Positions 46,174 through 54,436 of a stretch of DNA of 64,000 nt are shown one piece after another. Numbering within the stretch: position 1 is the first letter of the stretch; each line of letters opens with the position of its first letter. The notes under the pieces are model-generated. The model was not told the DNA's origin and ran no database searches. It saw nothing but the letters and a program-made list of their open reading frames with translations. The stretch covers positions 3,720,001-3,784,000 of the forward strand of contig OZ244805.1 of the NCBI GenBank assembly GCA_965220095.1, in the 5' to 3' direction. The DNA is from Bin87 sp965220095. GTDB lineage: Bacteria > Chloroflexota > Dehalococcoidia > Lucifugimonadales > UBA3495. The translations under genes were made by a program, and so were the position numbers.

Positions 46174-47027
46174 GCAGTGGCCTCCGCCACAGCGGCGGCG
46201 CCGTCCATCCAGTAAGGAATCGGCGTCCAGTCCGTCTCGGGTATTGCCTCGATGAGATTGCGCAGGCGGGCGTGCTGGCGGATGGTGATGGCGGATGGTG
46301 ATGGAGCAGCGGACAGCCATTGCGCGGCAGACCGCGACCAGGGCGTGAGGATAGCAGCCGCGGTCGGCCCGCACCGTGAGTTGTCCGGTGGCCCCGGCGT
46401 AGCGCACCCGGCCCACCGTCTCACGCAGGAAGTGGGCGGCGCGCCCCGAACGGTGTTGGCCCGGCCCGCGCGCAGCCGAGACATCAGCACGTCGCCGGTA
46501 CCGGCGGCAATCGCCAGCAGCGGGTGATAGCCCCGCTGGCCGGTGTAGCTGTGGTGGCGCGCCCCTTCCTTGGCTAGACCGTAGGTCTCGCAGATGGTGG
46601 AGTCCAGGTTGATGGTCAACGGCCCATCGCCGGTTCCGGCCCCGGCAGCCCAGGCCCGGGCCAGCAACTCCCGGCTCACCCGATCCAACTGGCGGACCTG
46701 GCCCCACCGGAAGCTGCCCAGGAAGATCCCCAGGGTGGATGGCGCCTTGACCACGCAGCCGAGAGTGCCGGCCGTCCTGCCGGTGCGCAACACGTCGGCG
46801 TCGTCGATGCAGTCGCCGCCAGCCAGCGCGGAGGCCACCAGGGTCACAATCTTGTCGCCCGTATTGGCCCGACCCGGGGCATTGCCCAGGTCGAGGCGCT
46901 GCCGGACCAGTTGGGGCCGGCCCAGGTGTTGGGCCAACGTGGCGGGAAGGATCAGCCCGGCATTGTTGACCAGGGGGTGGTCATCGCAGGCGATGTGGAT
47001 GCCGTCGGGGTGGCTGCGTGGTAGCAT
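46174..47027 (-). pseudogene. IS1380-family transposase, truncated and frameshifted
   Basis: The N-terminal two thirds of an IS1380-type DDE transposase: LVNNAGLILPATLAQHLG, TGDKIVTLVASALAGGDCID, ADVLRTGRTAG and INLDSTICETYGLAKEGARH, then YHPLLAIAAGTGDVLMSRLR. The frame changes near 46440. A 13-bp tandem duplication at 46277-46302 changes it again. The readable part ends IEAIPETDWTPIPYWMDGAA at the IS1182 boundary, so the C-terminal third is lost. Confidence 0.85.
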
Positions 47028-47186
47028 CTATTGGGTGCTCCTGGTCTGGGGTTGTTTTGCTGTCTCGAAAACCATTATCCCAGATGCACAGGAGCACTTT
47101 CTTACCCATTCCACCCGCCGCGACACTTATCTTGTCGGTGGATCGAGGCTAAGGGGAAAAGCTGGGGTTGAAGCCATACTTGTGGA

Positions 47187-48092
47187 ATGACGAATGCGAA
47201 AGACCCCAAGCCATCTCGGACCAAGCGTGCTGGCCCGTCCACCGCGGCCAACCCTACCACCAGTTCCTTTCAGATCTCCGACGAGCTGTGGGAGGTGTTG
47301 GCTCCGTTGCTTCCCCAGCGGGTGAACACCCATCCTTTGGGTGGCGGCCGGCCGCGGGTTCCAGACGGGACTTGCGCCAACGGCATCTTCTACGTGCTGC
47401 GCACCGTCTGCCAGTGGAAGGCGTTGGATGCCACGGGCATTTGTTCCGGCTCCACCGCCCACCTGCGCTTTCAGGAATGGGTTGCCGCTGGGGTATTCCT
47501 GGGGTTATGGCGGGTGGGACTGGACCGCTATGACGAATTGAAGGGGCTGGACTGGAGTTGGCTGAGCCTGGACGGGGCCATGACCAAGTCCCCGTTGGGC
47601 GGGGGGAAAAACCGGGCCCAACCCCACGGATCGGGGTAAGCGGGGCGTCAAACGCAGCCTGTTGACCGAAGCCCGGGCAACACTGAAGCCCAGGGTATTC
47701 CCATCGGGCTGGCAGTGGATGGAGCCAACCGCCACGACATGAAGCTGGTACGGTCTACGGTGGACAGCCTGCCGGTGCCACGCCCGGCGCCCAGCCCAGA
47801 GCACCCCCAGGGTCTCTGGCTGGACAAGGGCTACGACTTCGCTGAGGTGCGCCGCACCCTGGACGAGTTCGGCTTCACCGCCCACATCCGGAGTCGAGGC
47901 GAAGCGGCTCAGGCCATCAAAAAGGAGGCTGGGTTCAAAGCCCGCCGTTGGGTGGTGGAACGCACCCACCGCTGGCTGAACCGCTTCCGGCGCATTCTGA
48001 TCCGTTGGGACAAGTCCCCCGCCAACTACATCGCCTTCCTTCACTTCGCCTGTGCCCTCAGCGCTCTCCGAGCCGCCGGGTTATTAGGATAG
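47187..48092 (+). pseudogene. IS5-family transposase with frameshift and 17-bp insertion
   Basis: The N-terminal part runs SFQISDELWEVLAPLLPQRV, GIFYVLRTVCQWKALD, then DWSWLSLDGAMTKSPLGGGK (first DDE Asp). The frame must slip by -1 at a G6A5 run (47600-47612) to reach TGPNPTDRGKRGVKRSLLTE. A 17-bp insertion at 47675-47691, bounded by GAAGCCC on both sides, breaks the next step to GIPIGLAVDGANRHDMKL. The rest is normal (LWLDKGYDF; RWVVERTHRWLNRFRRIL). The first slip could be programmed; the insertion is a true lesion. Confidence 0.82.
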
Positions 48093-48240
48093 GTTCTTAG
48101 TCGGACAGAACTAAATCACCGCTAGAACGCTTTTTATGCACCAAACATCCAAGCCCAACAGCATACATTTACGTTTTGACCCTCTCTCCAAAACGCCACG
48201 CCAATTGACGACGCCGGGCCTGACCCCTAACATACCTGCA

Positions 48241-48624
48241 ATGCTTTACGAAGTAGAAGTGATCGCCAACGGTAACAGCCCCATGGACCTGAACCGGGTG
48301 TTCGACCTGCTCAACGACCCGCGTCCGATCCTGCGCCTGCTTGCTCCCGACCCCACTGGAGCCGACGTGTGGTGCGACGTAACAGGTTGGGAAGACGGCC
48401 AGCCCTGTCCCGCGATGGCCGCGCTGTCGGAAGATTCGGGCGAGGGTGTGGTTATGCTGATTTACGGTGGCGAAGACGGCATCCGACTCAAACCCGCCGC
48501 TGCTGAATCGGAATGGGACGCCGATGCCCCTGACCAGTGGGGTGAAGCGTGTCTGATGCTGGGCAGCGACGTGCAGATTGAATACGTACCGCCGGGCTGG
48601 GACTTCAGTCAGCATCCTCACTGA
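48241..48624 (+). CDS. Hypothetical acidic protein, 127 residues
   Basis: The start is taken at MLYEVEVIANGN. The frame is open for 35 more codons upstream but without protein-like composition. The protein is strongly acidic and has no membrane segment. It contains GADVWCDVTGWEDGQPCPAM and ends PPGWDFSQHPH. The family is not recognised. Its last 20 bases overlap the 3' end of the convergent pentapeptide-repeat gene, which suggests a long-standing arrangement. Confidence 0.55.
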   Translation: MLYEVEVIANGNSPMDLNRVFDLLNDPRPILRLLAPDPTGADVWCDVTGWEDGQPCPAMAALSEDSGEGVVMLIYGGEDGIRLKPAAAESEWDADAPDQWGEACLMLGSDVQIEYVPPGWDFSQHPH

Positions 48625-49861
48625 CCGGTTCTGCCGGCGGCGGCGGATCTGCGGTTAGCACTTTCACCACCCCCGGCACGTCCCGCCGGTAACCTCCCCG
48701 CCGGTCTTTGCGCGGCCGCATTACCGCCGAAGGGCCACAGCGCAGAAACTGGCGCAGCGCCTCGTCGTCATCGCTCAGGCAATCGTCCATGAGCAGTGCG
48801 GCCAGATAGACTCGCCGGGCGTTGGACGCTGTCTGTCGCTGGATAATGTCGTTGTAGAGCCGCCAGCAGTAGGCGCTTTCCAGCCCTTCCCGCGAGCACA
48901 TCAAAGCCACCCGGTCGAAATTGCGGAACCGGCTCATCGGCGGGAAAACCTGGGTGTTATACACCGTCTCTTCGTCGTCGGCCAACAGGCTCCAGCACTG
49001 TAGGCCCCGTTGCCGCAATTCCGTTTCCAGCCAGTTGATGATGCTGGAATCCACGACCGACCCGATGAGCAGGATGCGCCGGTGGGAGTCGCTGGAATCC
49101 TGCAACCGGGCGCGTCCGTCTATAAAGTCGGCCGGCACGCCGGCCGCGCGCAGGAACACCTCAGTGATGCAACCAGCAGAGCGAGCCAGCGTATCAGCGC
49201 CCACGATGCTGGGGCCCTCATGCCGTATGGTGTCCAGCGACAGCGCCGAGCTGAGGTCGCAGTCGCCGAACAGCGTCATGTCGACCACGCAATCCTGTAG
49301 CAGCGTGCGGTCGAGGCGCGTGCGCACCAGCGATGTGCGGCGCAGGTCGCAGCCAGTCAGGTTGGCCACATCCAGGCAGGCCGAATTGAGACGTGCGCCG
49401 CTCAGGTTGGCGTCGGTGAGGTCTGCCATGGTCAGGTCGGTTTCGGTGAGGTTGGCGCCGGCCAGATTCGCCCCCACCAGTGTGGCGAATGCAATGTCGC
49501 AGTTCGACAGGTCGGCTCCGCGCAGGTCGGCGTTATCCAGATTGCAGCCGCGCAGGTCAGAGCGGATGAACGACGCGCCGGCGGCGTGTGAGTCGGTAAA
49601 AGTGGCACGGGCAAGATTGCATCGGGACAGGTGCGCCAGCTGCAACGACGCCCCGGTGAAGTTGGCGTTGCGCAGGTCTGCCGAAGTCAGGTCAATCTCG
49701 GTCAGGTCATCATAGGCCAGATCCACGCCGGGCATCCGCACGCCGCTCAGGTACGCGCCGGAGAGGTTCATCCGCTCGCGCCGCTGAAAGAATTGGGCTC
49801 GCCAGCGAGCGATGGCAAAGGCGCGCCGTTTGGCGACAGCAACGTGCTCCGGGTTGGCCAA
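48605..49861 (-). CDS. Pentapeptide-repeat protein with TIR-like C-terminal domain
   Basis: A 418-residue protein. Residues about 31-215 form a pentapeptide-repeat right-handed helix (A(D/N)Lxx units such as LTSADLRNANFTGASL, DLRGADLSNCDIAFATLVGA). After a linker, residues about 264-345 look like a degenerate TIR domain: RRILLIGSVVDSSIINWLET, LRQRGLQCWSLLADD and FDRVALMCSREGLESAYCW resemble the (FISY)..D..., LRxxGxxVW and (V)xSxxSxxSxWC blocks. The central Glu needed for NADase activity is not certain. The C-terminal tail is proline-rich. Pentapeptide-TIR proteins are known in bacteria as possible signalling or defence proteins. A role here is inference. Confidence 0.75.
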   Translation of the reverse strand: MANPEHVAVAKRRAFAIARWRAQFFQRRERMNLSGAYLSGVRMPGVDLAYDDLTEIDLTSADLRNANFTGASLQLAHLSRCNLARATFTDSHAAGASFIRSDLRGCNLDNADLRGADLSNCDIAFATLVGANLAGANLTETDLTMADLTDANLSGARLNSACLDVANLTGCDLRRTSLVRTRLDRTLLQDCVVDMTLFGDCDLSSALSLDTIRHEGPSIVGADTLARSAGCITEVFLRAAGVPADFIDGRARLQDSSDSHRRILLIGSVVDSSIINWLETELRQRGLQCWSLLADDEETVYNTQVFPPMSRFRNFDRVALMCSREGLESAYCWRLYNDIIQRQTASNARRVYLAALLMDDCLSDDDEALRQFLRCGPSAVMRPRKDRRGGYRRDVPGVVKVLTADPPPPAEPVSEDAD

Positions 49862-49912
49862 TCCGCTACTCCGAGTTTGCCAGCAAGGTTACCAAAAGCG
49901 CCTCTCGCTCAG

Positions 49913-50035
49913 CAAACCTTTGCATAACCGTCGTTCCGGCGAAAGCCGGAACCAATGAGGGTACCGAGGTGACGGCCATCATGCTCAGGGCGGGAATGCA
50001 ACGTCGCTACGCCCCTCGCAATGAGACGTAACGCA
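49913..50035 (+). repeat. Dispersed palindromic repeat, copy 1
   Basis: It begins CCTTTGCATAACCGTCGTTC and carries a GTTCCGGC/GCCGGAAC hairpin. Over about 120 bp it matches, with substitutions, the reverse complement of 55642-55767. It lies between the pentapeptide-repeat gene and the luciferase-like gene. Confidence 0.7.
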
Positions 50036-50091
50036 TATGCCACCTCGGGAAGAGGGGTTGGCGTGAGGCGCGCCCTCCGGCTTCACACCGC

Positions 50092-51270
50092 CTAATCATC
50101 GCCGTCATCGCCGGCCGATACGGCCGCTTCCCGGTCGGCAAAAACGGGCATAACTTCCTGTGAAAAGACCGACAGTTGCGCTTTGAATTCGTGCCAGGGC
50201 ATACCTTCCGGCCATTGCAGCACGATGTCTTCCAGCCCGGGGTATTTGTCCTCAATCTCCCGCAGGAACGCCACGAAATCGGACGGCGAACCGCAGAACC
50301 AGGCCTTCTGGTCAACGCCGTCTTCGATGCGTGGCGTGCGCGCCGGCGCACCCGGCGTGCCCCAGGGTCGACCCTGCTCGTCGGTGTACCGGACAAACCC
50401 GAAGGGAGCGAACCACTTGTAGCGTTCGTCGTGGAATGGACGCACCTTCTCGATAGCTTCTTCACGGCTGCCCGCGATGTAGAAACCGAACCCCAACGCC
50501 ATGTCGCCGCCCAGCGGTATGTCCCGACCGGCGCCCACCGCGGCGTCGTGATACTGGGTAATCATCTGCTCAGCGTACAATTCGCCGGTGAGCGCAACCA
50601 TCGCCTTGATGCCGCGCTCGGCCACATAGTTCAGCGTACGCCCACTGGCGATGGGCTGCCAGATTTCCACCGGACGGTTCAGCGGACGGGGCACCATCGT
50701 GATTTCTTTCAGGTCGTAGCCACGGTAGGGCACTTTCGGGGGGATGGTGTAATACTTGCCGTGATGACTCCAGCTCTCTTCATTGAAGGCTTTCTGGATG
50801 ACCTCCATCTGCTCCAGATACAGTTCCCGGTTGGCATCGTTGTCGATGACCGGCGAGCCGAACGTCTCCACCTCACGCGATTGGTAGCCTCTGCCGACGC
50901 CGAAAATCAGACGGCCGCCGGTCAGGATGTCGGCCATGGCGAAATCCTCGGCGATGCGCAGCGGATGCCACATCGGGATGATGTTGAACGCCGAGCCAAA
51001 TTTCAGGTCTTTGGTTTGACCAGCCAGATGCACGCCCATCAGGATGAGGTTGGGAATGCACTCGTATCCTTCGTGCTGGAAGTGGTGCTCGGCCATCCAC
51101 ATGCAGTAAAAACCGAGGTTATCCATGTGCTGGGCCAGCGCCACAGCGTGGTCATAAGCCTGACTCAGCTGCTCGTTGGAATAGCGTCGCTGGTCGGCCG
51201 GCGTACCTTCAGCGCCCACATTGTCCAAGTCAATCTGCCCCACGTACAGAACTGAAAACCGCTTGATCAT
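50092..51270 (-). CDS. Luciferase-like (LLM class) monooxygenase
   Basis: A 392-residue enzyme. The ATG at 51270 (MIKRFSVLYVGQIDLDNVG) is preferred because GGAG lies ten bases upstream; a TTG seven codons earlier does not have one. Blocks are LAQHMDNLGFYCMWMAEHHF, TKDLKFGSAFNIIPMWHPLR, GRLIFGVGRGYQSREVETFG and FCGSPSDFVAFLREIEDKYP. The AEHHF motif is shared with the paralog at 29075. It stands alone as a single gene. Confidence 0.9.
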   Translation of the reverse strand: MIKRFSVLYVGQIDLDNVGAEGTPADQRRYSNEQLSQAYDHAVALAQHMDNLGFYCMWMAEHHFQHEGYECIPNLILMGVHLAGQTKDLKFGSAFNIIPMWHPLRIAEDFAMADILTGGRLIFGVGRGYQSREVETFGSPVIDNDANRELYLEQMEVIQKAFNEESWSHHGKYYTIPPKVPYRGYDLKEITMVPRPLNRPVEIWQPIASGRTLNYVAERGIKAMVALTGELYAEQMITQYHDAAVGAGRDIPLGGDMALGFGFYIAGSREEAIEKVRPFHDERYKWFAPFGFVRYTDEQGRPWGTPGAPARTPRIEDGVDQKAWFCGSPSDFVAFLREIEDKYPGLEDIVLQWPEGMPWHEFKAQLSVFSQEVMPVFADREAAVSAGDDGDD

Positions 51271-51319
51271 CTGATGGAATCTCCGAATCAAAACTAGTCG
51301 GCATTATAGCACGCAACCG

Positions 51320-51405
51320 TAATCCCCTCCCCCACCGGCAGAGAGCCACGGTGAGGACGAACTCTCCCCTCTCCCTTGATGGTAGAGAGTTAGGGTGAAA
51401 ACTCT
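51320..51405. repeat. Interspersed repeat, CCCTCTCCC...GAGAG(G)GTTAG(G)GTGA type
   Basis: It contains CTCTCCCCTCTCCC followed by GGTAGAGAGTTAGGGTGA, a common interspersed palindromic motif in bacterial genomes. A related copy lies at 54388-54436. Confidence 0.55.
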
Positions 51406-51442
51406 CCGTTTGATTGGTACGCCACACCGTTCTATAATCGAA

Positions 51443-51694
51443 ATGAAAGTTGCTCAGATGAAGCTCACCGAATGCTTCCACACTATGCACCGTCGCCCTG
51501 ACCGTGTGTATATTACATTTGACCGGATTCGGCGAGTGATTGACTATCCGGCTAGCGAAGTAGTGCAGACCGATGGACGCATTCGGCGCTGGGCGCCAAT
51601 TGCAGAAACGGACGGAAGGTATCTGCGGGTTGTTCTGTTGTCGGACGGAGAGACCGTACATAATGCCTTTTTTGACCGGGGGTTCAAGCCATGA
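51443..51694 (+). CDS. Small protein with DUF4258-like pattern, first gene of a small pair
   Basis: An 83-residue protein from the ATG at 51443. After YITFDRIRRVIDYPASEVVQ it reads DGRIRRWAPIAETDGRYLRV, VLLSDGETVHNAFFDRGF. This pattern (I-T-x-x-H/R-I..., then GR...R-x-x-x-DG...V-x-x-A-x-x-D) resembles small DUF4258-type proteins usually encoded next to a DUF2283 gene. Its stop overlaps the DUF2283 start (ATGA), implying translational coupling. A toxin-antitoxin role is possible but not shown. Confidence 0.6.
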   Translation: MKVAQMKLTECFHTMHRRPDRVYITFDRIRRVIDYPASEVVQTDGRIRRWAPIAETDGRYLRVVLLSDGETVHNAFFDRGFKP

Positions 51695-51912
51695 ATATTA
51701 AGTACTTTCAGGATACCGATACCCTCTACATCGAACTTTTCCCCGCCGAGGTGAACGAGACGCGCGACTTCGACGAAGACACCCTCTTGGAACTGGATTC
51801 CGATGGCCGTCTCTGCGCTATAACTATCGAACATGCCAGCGACCGCATGGCGATTCCCGCGTTTTCCTACCAGCAAATCCCCGAAATGATACCGGCACGC
51901 CTGTCATCATAG
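51691..51912 (+). CDS. DUF2283 domain-containing protein
   Basis: A 73-residue protein, MNIKYFQDTDTLYIELFPAE followed by DEDTLLELDSDGRLCAITIE, the compact DUF2283 beta-sheet. The start ATG overlaps the previous stop by 4 bp. The function of the domain is unknown. It is typically the second gene in pairs with a DUF4258-like protein. Confidence 0.85.
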   Translation: MNIKYFQDTDTLYIELFPAEVNETRDFDEDTLLELDSDGRLCAITIEHASDRMAIPAFSYQQIPEMIPARLSS

Positions 51913-51991
51913 CCAAATTCTCTGTTCCCCCACCCAAATCCCCAACCCGTTATAATCCCCGCAATCGATTGAAACCTACGGAGGCGATCCC

Positions 51992-52768
51992 ATGGATTTG
52001 AGCCTGAACGGAAAAGTGGCGATGGTTACCGGCGGCAGCCGCGGTTTGGGACGGCAATGCGCCCTGGCGCTGGGGCGCGAGGGTTGCGCCGTTGCCATCT
52101 GCGGGCGCGACTACGACCAGGTACAGCGGACGGCAGCCGAGCTGACCGGATTGGGTGTCAAAACCAGCGGCAGCCAGGCCGACGTTACCAGTCCCGACGA
52201 TGCGGCCCGCTTCCTGCAAGAAACGACCGCTGCCCTCGGCGCTCCCGACATCCTGGTTAACAATGTAGGCGGGCGACGTGGCTCGGCGCTATTTGAAGAG
52301 ACTACCATGGAGCAGTTCGTGGAGGGTCTGGAGGTGAATCTCCTGTCAGCGGTGCGGCTTGCCAAGCTGACCTTACCCCATATGCAGGCGCAGGGCTGGG
52401 GGCGCATCATCAATATCGCATCTATCTACGGGCGCGAGCACGGCGGCTCGGTGGACTACATGACGGGCAAGGCGGGGATGATTGCTTTCTCCAAGCATCT
52501 GGCATTGCAGCTGGCGCAGACGGGTGTGCTGGTCAACTGCGTCGCGCCCGGCAGCATCGACTTTCCCGGCAGCACCTGGGATCGCTTCCAGCAGAACAAC
52601 ACCCCGGAGGCGGTGGCCGAGTTCATCGATCGCAACCTGCCCATGGGTAAATTCGGCTGGCCGGAACCTATTGGCGAAACCGTGGCCTTCCTGGCCTCCG
52701 ACCGGGCCGGCCTGATCACGGGCGCCTGTATTAACGTGGATGGCGGCCAGTCCAAATCCCTCTTCTAA
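51992..52768 (+). CDS. Short-chain dehydrogenase/reductase (SDR)
   Basis: A 258-residue classical SDR. The cofactor motif is TGGSRGLGRQCA (residues 12-23). NNVGG appears in the NAG position, and the catalytic region is INIASIYGREHGGSVDYMTGKAG with the Y-x3-K pair (YMTGK). The C-terminus ASDRAGLITGACINVDGGQS is standard. GGAGG lies eight bases before the ATG. It resembles 3-oxoacyl-ACP reductase-like SDRs but sits between two small-gene pairs, not in a fatty-acid cluster. The substrate is unknown. Confidence 0.9.
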   Translation: MDLSLNGKVAMVTGGSRGLGRQCALALGREGCAVAICGRDYDQVQRTAAELTGLGVKTSGSQADVTSPDDAARFLQETTAALGAPDILVNNVGGRRGSALFEETTMEQFVEGLEVNLLSAVRLAKLTLPHMQAQGWGRIINIASIYGREHGGSVDYMTGKAGMIAFSKHLALQLAQTGVLVNCVAPGSIDFPGSTWDRFQQNNTPEAVAEFIDRNLPMGKFGWPEPIGETVAFLASDRAGLITGACINVDGGQSKSLF

Positions 52769-52801
52769 CCACCGGTCTTTCTCCGGAAAATGGAGGCTTC
52801 A

Positions 52802-53065
52802 ATGTCTTACTGGAATCACGATCCCAAGGAAGCGCGGGCCCGCGCCGAAGCCATCTACAGAAACAAGGTGCTCGAGCAGATCAACGAAACTGCCGAACTC
52901 GGGAAGACCGTGGTCATTGACATTGACACGGGGGACTACGAAATTGATGCGGATGACGTAGTGGCCACCCAACGGCTCATCAAGCGGCGACCGAACGTGT
53001 TTACCTATGCGTTCCGCGTCGGTTATCGCGCCATGGGACGCATCGGCAAAGTGCCTCTCCAATGA
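52802..53065 (+). CDS. Small hypothetical protein, partner of aspartic-protease-like gene
   Basis: An 87-residue protein from the ATG at 52802; GGAGG ends five bases upstream, which decides against the ATG at 52790. It contains KTVVIDIDTGDYEIDADDVV and a basic C-terminus (YAFRVGYRAMGRIGKV). The IDI-x-TG-x-Y-EID motif resembles small proteins encoded just before retropepsin-like proteins. It overlaps the next gene by 4 bp (ATGA). Confidence 0.7.
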   Translation: MSYWNHDPKEARARAEAIYRNKVLEQINETAELGKTVVIDIDTGDYEIDADDVVATQRLIKRRPNVFTYAFRVGYRAMGRIGKVPLQ

Positions 53066-53370
53066 TCTCCGGAAGCGTCAATCAGCATCTGGAAGCATCG
53101 CTTCCCGTTGACATCATAGTCCATGGCGACGCGATACAGACCGTGGCGACCGTTCTGGACACTGGGTTTTCCGGTGAACTGGTCCTCCAGGAAGACATTG
53201 TCCGAAGATTGGGGTTGAACCCAATAGGTCGCCGCACGTTTGAACTGGCCAACGGTGAACTGTTCGATTTTGATACCTACCTGGCAACGATCTCTTGGCA
53301 CGGAGACCGGCGATTGGCTCGGGTATTGCAATCAGAGGGCGAACAACTCGTTGGGATGTCTCTATTATGA
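53062..53370 (+). CDS. Clan AA (retropepsin-like) aspartic protease, possibly with premature stop
   Basis: A 102-residue protein with a retropepsin-like active-site loop ATVLDTGFSGELVLQEDIVR (D-T-G) at about residue 33 and the flap-side strand FDTYLATISWHGD. The family usually ends in a strand such as ...G-x-x-LL-(R/K)...V-x-I-D...G. Here the stop TGA at 53368-53370 falls straight after GMSLL. The next 20 codons of the same frame read GSRVTIDVWDGGEVTVVKVE and then TAA. This suggests a recent CGA-to-TGA change, or an assembly error, removing the last strand. It is translationally coupled to the gene before it. Confidence 0.75.
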   Translation: MISGSVNQHLEASLPVDIIVHGDAIQTVATVLDTGFSGELVLQEDIVRRLGLNPIGRRTFELANGELFDFDTYLATISWHGDRRLARVLQSEGEQLVGMSLL

Positions 53371-53434
53371 GGAAGTCGGGTCACCATTGATGTCTGGGAT
53401 GGTGGAGAGGTCACCGTCGTCAAGGTTGAGTAAT

Positions 53435-53471
53435 GCCGGTAAGGGCTAATCTTCGTGCTCCCCTTACCGGC
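53435..53471. terminator. Hairpin between convergent genes (bidirectional terminator candidate)
   Basis: GCCGGTAAGGG (53435-53445) pairs perfectly with CCCTTACCGGC (53461-53471). It sits exactly between the rightward protease gene and the leftward hydrolase gene. There is no strong T-run, so activity is uncertain. Confidence 0.5.
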
Positions 53472-53479
53472 TAGAGCCC

Positions 53480-54298
53480 CTACCCCGCCTTATGCACCGT
53501 CCCCACAAACTCCTGCCAGGCCTGCACACATTTTTCGGGAGCGGAGTGCTGCACGTAGCCGCTGGCCCCGGGGACGCGCACGAGTGTGCAGTTGGGCATC
53601 ATATCGGCCTGGCCTTTGGCCCGGTCGGGAATGTCGCCTTCGCTTAGCTCGCCAACCATTGCCAGCGCCGGCGTCTTGATACCAGGCAACTTGCTGGACA
53701 GGTCTTGCGTCGCCAGATAAGCCAGCGTCTCCAGCACCACGTGGCGGGAGGTTTGACCCATCTGCTGGATGTACCACTCGTGGTGCTCAGGTGCGGCATC
53801 CGCGCTGACCCGACGGCCTCCGGTGGTACGAGCCCAGCCTTCCACACCTTCCTCCTCCACCAGGCGGTAATAGTTCCGGTAGGTATCCACGCCCACGAAC
53901 GAGTAGGGGGACGTGCAGGTCGTTACGGTGTGCAGGCGCTCCGGATACTCGTGGGCAAACTGCAGGGCGATGGTGCCGCCAATGGTTTCGCCAATCAGAT
54001 GCACCTTATCCAGCGACAGGTAATCCAGGAGGTTGCGCAAGTCGGCGGCAAAACCCTCCAGCGACCAGTTGTAACCGGGTTCAGGCACGGTGGAACGCCC
54101 GAATCCCCGGCCATCCACGCGAATCACCCGATACTGGCGTCCCAGCAACGGAGGCCAGGCGTACCACAACCGCCCACTTTTGGCATTGCCGTGGTGCAGC
54201 ACGACGGTTTCCACCGTGTCCGGATCGCGCCAGGGATCGGTGAAATTATCGTCGTCGTAGTACATTTCCAGGTTGTCGGCGAGCTGTGCGACCGGCAT
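53480..54298 (-). CDS. Alpha/beta hydrolase with Thr at the nucleophile position
   Basis: A 272-residue alpha/beta-hydrolase-fold protein. The oxyanion-hole strand is VVLHHGNAKSGRLWYAW, followed by IRVDGRGFGRS. The nucleophile elbow reads LIGETIGGT: residues G103-E-T105-I-G107-G108, where the family has Ser in the middle (GxSxGG). The acid and His regions follow (AMVGELSEGDIPDR; HSAPEKC). The Ser-to-Thr change may lower or alter activity. AAGGAG lies six bases before the ATG. The cupin gene lies upstream on the same strand after a 138-bp gap containing a repeat. Confidence 0.85.
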   Translation of the reverse strand: MPVAQLADNLEMYYDDDNFTDPWRDPDTVETVVLHHGNAKSGRLWYAWPPLLGRQYRVIRVDGRGFGRSTVPEPGYNWSLEGFAADLRNLLDYLSLDKVHLIGETIGGTIALQFAHEYPERLHTVTTCTSPYSFVGVDTYRNYYRLVEEEGVEGWARTTGGRRVSADAAPEHHEWYIQQMGQTSRHVVLETLAYLATQDLSSKLPGIKTPALAMVGELSEGDIPDRAKGQADMMPNCTLVRVPGASGYVQHSAPEKCVQAWQEFVGTVHKAG

Positions 54299-54387
54299 AT
54301 TGAACTCCTTGATTGGGTCAGAAAACTACGTTGGCCAAGAAACGGCCTGTCCCGGTTCCCTCAATTGCAGAGGACCAGGGCGAGGCT

Positions 54388-54436
54388 TAGCTGTCCCCTC
54401 TTCCGGTGGGAGAGGGTTAGCGTGAGAGGAGTCTCT
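54388..54436. repeat. Interspersed repeat, second copy of the CCCTCT..GAGAGGGTTAG type
   Basis: It reads CCCCTCTTCC-GGTGGGAGAGGGTTAGCGTGAG, a short palindromic motif related to 51320-51405. Confidence 0.5.
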
